In this document: in pieces, positions 1 through 6,536 of the stretch
Numbering within the stretch: the first letter of the stretch is position 1
Layout: each line of letters starts with the position of its first letter
NCBI RefSeq assembly: GCF_051960575.1
Contig: NZ_JBQCEE010000201.1
Location: 1 to 8,421, forward strand
Direction of reading: 5' to 3'
DNA: 8,421 bases
From: JBQCEE01 sp051960575
Lineage (GTDB): Bacteria > Actinomycetota > Actinomycetes > Mycobacteriales > Jatrophihabitantaceae
Notes under the pieces: generated by a model
What the model was told of the DNA's origin: nothing
Seen by the model: the letters and a program-made list of their open reading frames with translations, nothing else
Databases searched by the model: none
Made by a program: the position numbers and the translations under genes

Positions 1-1
1 C

Positions 2-259
<258 letters not shown>

Positions 260-263
<4 letters not shown>

Positions 264-721
264 TCGCGCGGCTCCGTCGGTTCACACCGGCGTTGCTGGT
301 GCGTGCGGCGCGTCGGTCGCGGGGGTGGTCGCAGCGAGAACTGGCCGCTCGTGCCGGGGTACCGCCGTCGACCGTGGACCGACTCGAGTCCGGCCGGGGC
401 GATCCTCGGTTCGCCACGCTCGCGCGGCTGCTCGACGCCGCGAATCTCGCGTTCGTCGTGACCGACGCCAAGGGCCGGCTGCTCGAGCTGACGAACGACG
501 ACCAGTTGCGCGCGGAGCTGCACGACAGGGCTCGGCGCCGGTTCCCGGCGCATCTGAGCGCCTTTGCGTACGACCCCAGGCGCACACCGTGGTGGGGCCT
601 CTGGACGGTCGGCTGGGACGAGAACGACCCGAGCATCCCGACGTGGATCTACTACCGGCGTTCGCAGCGGTACCGCAGCGTGCTGCCGCCGAAGCGCGAG
701 GACTGGGGTGACGCGACCTGA
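260..721 (+). CDS. XRE-family helix-turn-helix transcriptional regulator
   Basis: This is a cytoplasmic DNA-binding protein of 153 residues if it starts at GTG 260. Residues 10-60 form a Cro/C1-type HTH: ALLVRAARRSRGWSQRELAA, then a turn and recognition helix (AGVPPSTVDRLESG), then PRFATLARLLDA. The C-terminal half (about 65-150) is a Trp/Tyr-rich segment (WWGLWTVGW near 111-119, WIYY near 129-132) that I do not recognise as a ligand domain. No good Shine-Dalgarno precedes GTG 260. The frame remains open upstream through an acidic stretch (TDDDELGPPAE) and the Ser-Ala-Asp repeats to the window edge, with no other ATG, GTG or TTG. The start is therefore either GTG 260, coupled by GTGA to the upstream frame, or lies outside the window. 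It precedes fahA by 22 bases on the same strand and could be co-transcribed with it. Its targets are unknown. Confidence 0.85.
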
Positions 722-743
722 CCGCGCCGGGCAGAGTGGCGCC

Positions 744-1916
744 ATGTCCTCCGGGTTCGGCCTCGACCACCTGCCGTTCGGGATCTGCTCGGTCGGCGAC
801 GGACCGAGACGGGTGGTGGTGCGGCACGGCGACCGCGCGCTGGACGCCTTCACGCTGACGGGAGCGGACGAACTCGCCGGTCCGGTGCTCGAGCCGTTCC
901 TCGCGGCGGGGCCCGCGCGCTGGGCCGAGGTGCGGGCGCAGCTGCAGGCCGTGCTGACCGACGACGCGGCGGCGGCCCGGGTCGAGGCGGCCGCCACTCC
1001 GCTCGACGCGGTCATGCTGCACCGTCCGATCGCGGTGGGCGACTTCGTCGACTTCTACGCGAGCGAGCAGCACGCGATGAACGCCGGGCGGATCTTCCGC
1101 CCCGGCGCCGAGCCGCTGCCGGTGAACTGGAAGCACCTGCCGGTCGGCTACCACGGGCGCTCGGGCAGCGTCGTCGTCTCGGGCACCGACGTCGTGCGGC
1201 CGAGCGGGCAGCGCGGGGCGCCGGACGGACCGGTCTTCGGGCCGACCCGCAAGCTCGACCTCGAGGTCGAGGTCGGCTTCGTGGTGGGCGCCGGCTCGAC
1301 ACCGGGCGTCCCCGTCGGGGTCGAGGCGTTCGCCGAGCACGTCTTCGGCGTCGTGCTGGTGAACGACTGGTCGGCGCGCGACATCCAGCGGTGGGAGACG
1401 GTGCCGCTCGGGCCGTTCCTCGGCAAGTCGTTCGCGACGTCGATGTCGGCGTGGGTGACGCCGCTCGCGGCGCTCGACGCGGCCTGGGTCGACCCGCCGG
1501 CGCGCGACGTGCCGGTGCTGCCCTACCTCGTCGGTGACGGCGACAGCGAAGGCGGCCGCGGGCTGGCCATCGATCTCGAGCTGCGGATCGACGGGCAACT
1601 CGTGTCGCGTCCACCGTTCGCCTCGATGTACTGGACGCCCGCGCAACTGCTCGCGCACCTGACCGTCAACGGGGCCTCGGTGCGGCCGGGAGACCTGTTC
1701 GCGTCCGGCACGGTGAGTGGCGCGCGGCGCGACCAGTGGGGCTCGCTGCTCGAGCTGACCTGGGACGGCGCCGACCCGCTCACCCGCGACGACGACAGTG
1801 TGCGCGAGTACCTGCAGGACGGCGACGTCGTGACGATCGGCGCGACGGCGCCGGGCGTAGGCGGCGGCCGGATCACCCTCGGCGACGTCACCGGCCGGGT
1901 GCTGCCCGCGCGTTAG
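744..1916 (+). CDS. fahA: Fumarylacetoacetase (4-fumarylacetoacetate hydrolase)
   Basis: The enzyme hydrolyses 4-fumarylacetoacetate to fumarate and acetoacetate, the last step of tyrosine/homogentisate breakdown in the cytoplasm. The 390-residue protein has the two-part layout of the family: an N-terminal beta domain (about 1-90) and a C-terminal FAH hydrolase domain (about 95-388). Family landmarks are all visible: DFYASEQH (103-110), NWKHLPVGYHGRSGS (128-142), LDLEVEVGF (171-179), NDWSARDIQ (207-215), GPFLGKSF (223-230), RPGDLFASGTVSG (314-326) and GSLLEL (333-338). By comparison with mammalian FAH, metal ligands map to D103, E174, E176 and D208, and the catalytic His/Glu pair to H110 and E337, so the enzyme looks intact. 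ATG 744 fits the family N-terminus; the preceding ribosome site is weak. No other tyrosine-pathway gene is in the window. Its TAG stop overlaps the stop of the convergent ALDH-like gene. Confidence 0.96.
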   Translation: MSSGFGLDHLPFGICSVGDGPRRVVVRHGDRALDAFTLTGADELAGPVLEPFLAAGPARWAEVRAQLQAVLTDDAAAARVEAAATPLDAVMLHRPIAVGDFVDFYASEQHAMNAGRIFRPGAEPLPVNWKHLPVGYHGRSGSVVVSGTDVVRPSGQRGAPDGPVFGPTRKLDLEVEVGFVVGAGSTPGVPVGVEAFAEHVFGVVLVNDWSARDIQRWETVPLGPFLGKSFATSMSAWVTPLAALDAAWVDPPARDVPVLPYLVGDGDSEGGRGLAIDLELRIDGQLVSRPPFASMYWTPAQLLAHLTVNGASVRPGDLFASGTVSGARRDQWGSLLELTWDGADPLTRDDDSVREYLQDGDVVTIGATAPGVGGGRITLGDVTGRVLPAR

Positions 1917-2773
1917 ACGCCGATCGGGTGCCAGACGGTCTTGGTCTCCACGAAGGCGCGCAGGCGCGCGAGCCCGGGCGGCGACACCCAGTCGTCGTCG
2001 CGCGCGAAGACCCGCTTCACGTTGTCGGCCGCGGCGGCCTGCAGCGCCGGACGATCGGCCGCAACGACGCCGCTGATGTCGATGGCGTTCACGTCGCGGT
2101 GGGACGCGAGCCACGGCGCCAGTTCGGCGGTGAAGCCGGTAAGCACGTTGATGACACCGCCGGGCACGTCCGAGGTCGCGAGCACCTCGGTGAGCGACAC
2201 GGCGGGCAGCGGACGCGCCTGCGACGCGACGACCACCACGGTGTTGCCCGTCGCCACGGCCGGCGCGACGACCGAGACGAGTCCGAGCAGCGACGACTCC
2301 TGCGGCGCGAGCACGCCGACGACCCCGGTCGGCTCGGGCAGCGAGAAGGTGAAGTACGGGCCGGCCACCGGGTTGGTGCTGCCGACGACCTGGGCGAACT
2401 TGTCCGTCCAGCCGGCGTAGTGCACCCAGCGGTCGATGGCGGCGTCGACCTGCGCGGCAGCGGCCTGCGCCGAGACCCCCTCCGCCGCGCGGACCTCGTC
2501 GACGAACTGCGCGCGCCGGCCCTCGAGCAGCTCGGCGACCCGGTACAGCACCTGGCCGCGGTTGTAGGCCGTGGCCTTCGACCAGCCGCCGACGGCCTTG
2601 CGTGCGACGACGACGGCGTCGCGGACGTCCTTGCGCGACGCCTGGGCGGCATGGGCGAGCAGCTCGCCCGACGCCGACGTCACCGGGTACGAGCGGCCCG
2701 ACTCCGAGCGGGGGAAGGCTCCACCGATGTAGAGCTTGTAGGTCTTGCGGACCGGCACGCGTTCAGACGTCAA
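1913..2773 (-). CDS. Catalytically dead, internally deleted aldehyde dehydrogenase-like protein
   Basis: The 286-residue protein is clearly ALDH-related but much shorter than the usual 480-500. Residues 11-235 align by eye with the N-terminal part of the neighbouring full-length ALDH (YKLYIGGAF, VHYAGWTDKFAQVVGS, EPTGVVGVLAPQES, VATGNTVVVV, DVPGGVINVLTG). The key residues are gone: the PWNF asparagine site reads APQES (156-160), the KPAE lysine site reads VVASQ (181-185), and the ELGGK glutamate and the whole segment with the active cysteine are absent. After about residue 255 it jumps to an ALDH-like C-terminus, LRAFVETKTVWHPIG (271-285). It is therefore unlikely to oxidise aldehydes. I infer a structural or regulatory partner of the upstream ALDH, resembling the second domain of ALDH16. 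TTG 2773 is chosen because GGAGG lies six bases upstream; GTG 2758 is the alternative. Confidence 0.88.
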   Translation of the reverse strand: MTSERVPVRKTYKLYIGGAFPRSESGRSYPVTSASGELLAHAAQASRKDVRDAVVVARKAVGGWSKATAYNRGQVLYRVAELLEGRRAQFVDEVRAAEGVSAQAAAAQVDAAIDRWVHYAGWTDKFAQVVGSTNPVAGPYFTFSLPEPTGVVGVLAPQESSLLGLVSVVAPAVATGNTVVVVASQARPLPAVSLTEVLATSDVPGGVINVLTGFTAELAPWLASHRDVNAIDISGVVAADRPALQAAAADNVKRVFARDDDWVSPPGLARLRAFVETKTVWHPIGV

Positions 2774-4226
2774 GGTAGGCCTCCAGCCCGTGCCGGCCGC
2801 CCTCGCGTCCGAAGCCGGACTCCTTGTACCCGCCGAACGGTGCGGTCGGGTCGAAGCGGTTGAAGGTGTTCGCCCAGACGACGCCGGCGCGCAGCCGGTT
2901 CGCCATCGCCAGGATGCGCGAGCCCTTCTCCGTCCACACACCGGCCGACAGGCCGTACGCGGTGTTGTTGGCCTTCTCGATGGCCTCGTCCGGCGTGCGG
3001 AACGTGAGCACCGACAGCACCGGTCCGAAGATCTCCTCGCGCGCGATCCGGTGCGCGGGCGAGACATTCGTGAAGACGGTCGGGACGAACCAGTACCCGC
3101 GCTCGGGCACGTCGCACGCGGGCGACCAGCGCGTGGCGCCCTCGGCCTCGCCCGAGTCGGAGAGCTCGCGGATGCGCGCCAACTGCGCCGCCGAGTTGAT
3201 CGCACCGACGTCGGTGTTCTTGTCCAGCGGGTCACCGACGCGCAAGGTGCTCAACCGGCGTTGCAACGCGGCCTCGACCTCGTCGGCGATCGACTCCTGC
3301 ACCAGCAGCCGCGAGCCCGCGCAGCACACCTGGCCCTGGTTGAAGAAGATGCCGTTGACGATGCCCTCGACGGCCTGGTCGATCGGGGCGTCCTCGAAGA
3401 CGATGTTCGCGGCCTTGCCGCCGAGTTCGAGGGTGAGCTTCTTGCCCGACGCGGCGACGGCGCGCTGGATCGACTTGCCGACGTCGGTCGAGCCGGTGAA
3501 CGCGATCTTGTCGATGCCGTCGTGGGCGACGATCGCCTCGCCCACCGACGCACCGCCCGCGAGAATGTTCACCACGCCCGGCGGCAGGTCGGCCTCGGCG
3601 ATGATCTCGGCGAGGACGAGCGCGGTGAGCGGCGTCGTCTCGGCCGGCTTCAGCACGACGGTGTTGCCGCACGCCAGCGCGGGAGCGATCTTCCACGCGG
3701 CCAGCAGCAGCGGGAAGTTCCACGGGATGATCTGGCCGGCGACACCGATCGGCCGCGGCGCCGGCCCGGCCGATGCCGGATCTCGGCTGCCGCCGAACCC
3801 TGCGAACTCGAGCTTGTCGGCCCAGCCGGCGTAGTAGAAGAAGTGCGCCGCCGCCGTCGGGATGTCGACGTCGCGCGACTCCTTGATCGGCTTGCCGTTG
3901 TCGAGCGTCTCGAGCACGGCGAGCTCGCGCCCGCGCTCCTGGATCGCCCGGGCGATGCGGAACAGGTACTTGCCGCGCTCGGCGGCGGGCATGCGTCCCC
4001 AAGGCCCGTCGAACGCGCGCCGGGCGGCCGCGACCGCGTCGTCGACATCGCGCTGACCGGCCTCGGACACCTCGGCGAGCGGGGTCTCGTCCGCCGGGTT
4101 GATCGTCTTGATCGACTCGCCCGCGCCGTCGCGGAACGCGCCGTCGACGAAGAGCTGGTAGCTCGGCCTCAGCCGCGCGATGTCGCGTGACTCGGGTGCG
4201 GGGGCGTACTCGAACGTCGGAACCAT
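2763..4226 (-). CDS. NAD(P)-dependent aldehyde dehydrogenase
   Basis: This 487-residue cytoplasmic enzyme oxidises an aldehyde to the carboxylic acid. All hallmark motifs are present: IPWNFP with N170, VVLKPAE with K193 and E196 (cofactor binding), FTGSTDVG (243-250), LELGGK with general base E267, FFNQGQVCCAGSR with catalytic cysteine expected at C301, and EEIFGPV with E398. The chain ends at GLEAYLDV, where typical ALDHs continue for about ten more residues (usually K-x-V-x-V); that missing tail is present in the downstream short homologue. Its ATG overlaps the deoC stop by one base (TGATG), so the genes are probably co-translated. DeoC releases acetaldehyde, which makes acetaldehyde the most plausible substrate (inference from context). 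Family membership is near certain; substrate and NAD/NADP preference cannot be read from the sequence. Confidence 0.95.
   Translation of the reverse strand: MVPTFEYAPAPESRDIARLRPSYQLFVDGAFRDGAGESIKTINPADETPLAEVSEAGQRDVDDAVAAARRAFDGPWGRMPAAERGKYLFRIARAIQERGRELAVLETLDNGKPIKESRDVDIPTAAAHFFYYAGWADKLEFAGFGGSRDPASAGPAPRPIGVAGQIIPWNFPLLLAAWKIAPALACGNTVVLKPAETTPLTALVLAEIIAEADLPPGVVNILAGGASVGEAIVAHDGIDKIAFTGSTDVGKSIQRAVAASGKKLTLELGGKAANIVFEDAPIDQAVEGIVNGIFFNQGQVCCAGSRLLVQESIADEVEAALQRRLSTLRVGDPLDKNTDVGAINSAAQLARIRELSDSGEAEGATRWSPACDVPERGYWFVPTVFTNVSPAHRIAREEIFGPVLSVLTFRTPDEAIEKANNTAYGLSAGVWTEKGSRILAMANRLRAGVVWANTFNRFDPTAPFGGYKESGFGREGGRHGLEAYLDV
2780..2784 (-). promoter_or_regulatory. Ribosome binding site deciding the TTG start of the ALDH-like gene
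   Basis: GGAGG on the minus strand lies six bases upstream of TTG 2773, inside the last codons of the full-length ALDH. No comparable site stands at proper spacing before the alternative GTG at 2758. This favours the TTG start and an 11-base overlap with the upstream gene. Confidence 0.65.
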
Positions 4227-5194
4227 CAGTCCACCGCCACGTAGTCGGCGCCGTCGTAGGCGCCCGTCGTCAGCTTGTGCCGCTGCAGCAGCAGGTCGTT
4301 GAGCAGGCTCGAGGCGCCGAAACGGAAGAGGTCGGGATCGAGCCACGCCTCGCCGGCCACCTCGTTGACCATGACGAGGTAGCGGATCGCGTCCTTGCTG
4401 GCGCGGATGCCGCCCGCCAGCTTCACGCCGCGCCGGTCGCCGTGCGCGAGCGCGAAGTCGCGCACCGCCTCGAGCATGACCAGCGCGACCGGCGGGGTCG
4501 CCGACGTGGTCAGCTTGCCCGTCGAGGTCTTGATGAAGTCCCCGCCCGCGAGCAGGGCCAGCCACGACGCACGGCGCACGTTGTCGAGGGTCGCGAGCTC
4601 GGCGGTCTCGAGGATCACCTTGAGATGCGCCGTCCCACATTCCGCCTTCACCGCGACGATCTCGTCGTACACCTGGCCGTAGCGGCCGGCGAGGAAGGCA
4701 CCGCGGTCGATCACCATGTCGATCTCGGTCGCGCCGGCGGCGACGGCGTCACGGACGTCGTGCAGCTTCGTCGCGAGCGCCGCGCGCCCCGACGGGAACG
4801 CGGTCGCGACCGACGCGATCTGCACCCTCGAGCCCCGCAGGGCGTGCACCGCCGTCTCGACCAGGTCGGGGTAGACGCAGACAGCCGCGACGGGCGGGCA
4901 GCTCGCGTCGGTGGGGTCGGGACGCATGGCCTTGGCGCAGAGCGAGCGCACCTTGCCCGGGGTGTCGGCGCCCTCGAGCGTCGTCAGGTCGACCATGCGG
5001 ATGGCGAGGTCGAGCGCCCACGCCTTCGCCGTCGTCTTGATGCTGCGGGTGGCCAGTCCGGCGGCGCGCGACTCGGCGCCGACCTGGTCGACGCCCGGTA
5101 GCCCGTGCAGGAGCCAGCGCAGTGACGCGTCGTCACGGGTCACGTCGCGCGTGACGTCTGCCGGCGCCGCCGTCGTGCTCGCGAGTGTCGTCAC
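4226..5194 (-). CDS. deoC: Deoxyribose-phosphate aldolase
   Basis: A class I aldolase that cleaves 2-deoxyribose-5-phosphate into acetaldehyde and glyceraldehyde-3-phosphate in deoxynucleoside catabolism. The 322-residue protein is of the longer, animal-DERA-like type rather than the ~250-residue E. coli type. Motifs in order: AVCVYPDLV (104-112), ASVATAFPSG (127-136), ATEIDMVID with D159, LKVILET (191-197), GGDFIKTSTGK with Schiff-base lysine K222, and GVKLAGGIR with K258. Aligned with E. coli DeoC these correspond to D102, K167 and K201, so the active site is complete. The first ~20 residues (Thr/Ala/Asp-rich, with a VTRDVTRDD duplication) are not conserved. GTG 5194 has no ribosome site but sits seven bases after a TACACT -10-like element, which suggests a leaderless mRNA. 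It is the first gene of an operon with the two ALDH genes. Confidence 0.95.
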   Translation of the reverse strand: MTTLASTTAAPADVTRDVTRDDASLRWLLHGLPGVDQVGAESRAAGLATRSIKTTAKAWALDLAIRMVDLTTLEGADTPGKVRSLCAKAMRPDPTDASCPPVAAVCVYPDLVETAVHALRGSRVQIASVATAFPSGRAALATKLHDVRDAVAAGATEIDMVIDRGAFLAGRYGQVYDEIVAVKAECGTAHLKVILETAELATLDNVRRASWLALLAGGDFIKTSTGKLTTSATPPVALVMLEAVRDFALAHGDRRGVKLAGGIRASKDAIRYLVMVNEVAGEAWLDPDLFRFGASSLLNDLLLQRHKLTTGAYDGADYVAVD

Positions 5195-5201
5195 TGCGCC
5201 G

Positions 5202-5228
5202 AGTGTAGGCGTCGGGCGGTCCTACAGT
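5202..5228. promoter_or_regulatory. Divergent deoC/upp promoter region with palindrome
   Basis: Only 42 bases separate the deoC and upp starts. They contain AGTGTAGG-N11-CCTACAGT (5202-5228), an inverted repeat whose six inner arm bases (TGTAGG/CCTACA) are perfect. Each arm carries an outward TANNNT element: TACAGT (5223-5228) eight bases before the upp ATG, and TACACT on the minus strand (5207-5202) seven bases before the deoC GTG. This spacing matches actinobacterial leaderless promoters, and neither gene has a Shine-Dalgarno. No convincing -35 boxes are seen. The palindrome may also be an operator (inference). Confidence 0.6.
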
Positions 5229-5236
5229 GACTGCTC

Positions 5237-5860
5237 ATGCAGACCGTCGTCGTCGAGCACCCGATCGTCCAGACCCGCCTCACCGTGATGCGCGACCAGG
5301 ACAGCAGCAACGCCGAGTTCCGCGCCGCGCTGCGCGAGCTGGCCACGCTGCTGGTCTACGAGGCCACCCGCGAGCTGGCGACCCGGCCGTGCCCGATCAC
5401 CACGCCGGTGGCCGAGACGACCGGCAGCGCGCTGGCGAACCCGCCGCTGCTGGTGCCGGTGCTGCGCGCCGGGCTCGGCATGGCCGAGGCCGCGTTCAAC
5501 CTGCTGCCCGAGTCGCAGATGGGCTTCGTCGGGCTGGCCCGCGACGAGCAGACGCACGAGGCCGTGCCGTACATGGCCTCACTGCCCGCGTCGCTCGCCG
5601 GGCGTCCGGTGATCGTGCTCGACCCGATGCTCGCCACCGGCGGCTCGCTCCTGCACTGCCTGCAGCTGCTCGCCGCCCGCGGCGCCGACGACCTCACCGT
5701 CATCTGCGCCCTCGCCGCGCCCGAGGGCGTGGCCCGGCTCGAGTCGTCCGGACTGCCCGTGCGACTGTTCACCGCCTCGATCGACGAGCGGCTCAACGAC
5801 AACGCCTACATCGTCCCGGGCCTCGGCGACGCCGGCGACCGCCAGTTCGGCCCCCGCTGA
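5237..5860 (+). CDS. upp: Uracil phosphoribosyltransferase
   Basis: The enzyme makes UMP from uracil and PRPP in pyrimidine salvage in the cytoplasm. The 207-residue length is standard for the family. Visible motifs are the N-terminal HPIVQTRLTVMRD (8-20), ITTPVAETTG (54-63), VPVLRAGLGM (73-82), the PRPP-binding loop VLDPMLATGGS (127-137), and the C-terminal uracil-binding segment AYIVPGLGDAGDRQFG (190-205). All are intact. ATG 5237 fits the family N-terminus; no ribosome site precedes it, and a TACAGT element eight bases upstream suggests leaderless transcription. It is divergent from deoC and followed by a terminator-like hairpin. Its place beside deoC and a phosphosugar mutase fits a nucleoside-salvage cluster. 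Confidence 0.97.
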   Translation: MQTVVVEHPIVQTRLTVMRDQDSSNAEFRAALRELATLLVYEATRELATRPCPITTPVAETTGSALANPPLLVPVLRAGLGMAEAAFNLLPESQMGFVGLARDEQTHEAVPYMASLPASLAGRPVIVLDPMLATGGSLLHCLQLLAARGADDLTVICALAAPEGVARLESSGLPVRLFTASIDERLNDNAYIVPGLGDAGDRQFGPR

Positions 5861-5865
5861 CCCGG

Positions 5866-5921
5866 AAACCCTCCGCTCCGGCCCGTTTCCGGCCTCGAGA
5901 ACGAGCCAGAGCGGGGGGTTT
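5866..5921 (+). terminator. Terminator-like hairpin downstream of upp
   Basis: AAACCCTCCGCTC (5866-5878) pairs with GAGCGGGGGGTTT (5909-5921) to give a 13-bp stem with one U-G wobble and a 30-base loop that can fold further. It begins five bases after the upp stop. The stem ends in only three T residues, so it lacks a strong U-tract, as is common in high-GC actinobacteria. An alternative perfect 8-bp hairpin (5862-5869 with 5885-5892) competes for the left arm. Confidence 0.5.
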
Positions 5922-5932
5922 CGCGCCCGGAC

Positions 5933-5957
5933 GCAACCTGGGCGGCCGCCGGGCGTC
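5933..5957 (+). promoter_or_regulatory. Candidate ECF-type promoter of the sigma factor gene
   Basis: GCAAC (5933-5937), then 16 bases, then CGTC (5954-5957). Many ECF sigma factors recognise an AAC-containing -35 and a CGTC/CGTA-like -10 at 16-17 bases. Transcription would begin about 5964-5967, at or next to ATG 5967, giving a leaderless sigma mRNA and possible autoregulation. The same motif occurs at 7571-7596. Confidence 0.4.
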
Positions 5958-5966
5958 TGCTGAGGT

Positions 5967-6536
5967 ATGACTACCGCCATGGCGACCGGGTCGCCCCGGG
6001 ACGCGACGCGGCGGGGCGGTGTCGGCGTCGGTGCCGCCACCGGCGCCGACGCGGGCGTCGCCGCGCTGTTCCACGCCCACCGGCTGGCCCTCGTCCGGCT
6101 CGCCGTGCTGCTCGTCGACGACCGCGAGACCGCCGAGGACGTCGTGCAGGACGCGTTCGCCGCGCTGCACCGCCGCTGGGGCGGGCTCGCGTCCGAGGAC
6201 GCAGCACTGGCCTACCTTCGCACGTGCGTCGTCAACGGCTCGCGGTCGGTGCTACGCCGCCGTCGCACGGTGCGGACCAAGGGCCGGCCGCCGTGGGACG
6301 AACAGACCGCGCCCGCGGACGAACCCGTGCTGCTCGCGGCCGACCACCGGGCGGTGCTGGCAGCCCTCGGCCGACTCGCCCACCGGCAGCGCGAGGTGCT
6401 CGTGCTGCGCTACTGGGCCGACCTGTCGGAGGCCGAGATCGCCGCCACGCTCGGCATCTCGGCCGGTGCGGTGAAGTCGACCGCGTCGCGTGCCCGCGAC
6501 GCGCTGGCCGCCCTGCTCGCCGAGGAGGGGTTCTGA
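5967..6536 (+). CDS. ECF-subfamily RNA polymerase sigma factor (SigE-like)
   Basis: This cytoplasmic protein directs RNA polymerase to a specific promoter set. The 189 residues contain region 2 (about 31-71: VAALFHAHRLALVRLAVLLVDDRETAEDVVQDAFAALHRRW, with the core-binding DDRETAEDVVQDAF helix) and region 4 (about 130-182: LAALGRLAHRQREVLVLRYWADLSEAEIAATLGISAGAVKSTASRARDAL), with its HTH reading the -35. There is no extra C-terminal domain, and the length is normal for ECF factors. ATG 5967 is listed, with ATG 5979 as alternative. GAGG at 5962-5965 is too close to the first and rather far from the second, so a leaderless start at 5967 from the ECF-like promoter is plausible. The Arg/Gly-rich first ~28 residues look non-conserved. 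It overlaps the membrane-protein gene by one base, the usual sigma/anti-sigma layout. Its signal and targets are unknown. Confidence 0.92.
   Translation: MTTAMATGSPRDATRRGGVGVGAATGADAGVAALFHAHRLALVRLAVLLVDDRETAEDVVQDAFAALHRRWGGLASEDAALAYLRTCVVNGSRSVLRRRRTVRTKGRPPWDEQTAPADEPVLLAADHRAVLAALGRLAHRQREVLVLRYWADLSEAEIAATLGISAGAVKSTASRARDALAALLAEEGF
6522..6530 (+). promoter_or_regulatory. Strong ribosome binding site of the membrane-protein gene
   Basis: The purine run GAGGAGGGG ends five bases before ATG 6536, within the last sigma-factor codons. It fixes the start of the downstream gene and supports translational coupling through the TGATG overlap. Confidence 0.75.

Noticed and set aside
282..2114. 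Long minus-strand open frame (610 codons) across the regulator and fahA
   Set aside because: It is Arg/Pro/His-rich, shows no family motif and lies antisense to two well-supported genes; a GC-rich shadow frame.
2756..2758. GTG 2758 as start of the ALDH-like gene
   Set aside because: Possible, but no ribosome site lies at proper spacing, whereas TTG 2773 has GGAGG six bases upstream.
1736..2863. Plus-strand open frame (375 codons) across the fahA end and the ALDH-like gene
   Set aside because: Arg-rich low-complexity translation opposite a recognisable ALDH-like gene; a shadow.
2745..5101. Long plus-strand frames (2745-4190, 4187-5101) opposite the ALDH and deoC
   Set aside because: No recognisable motifs, while the opposite strand carries complete enzymes; shadows.
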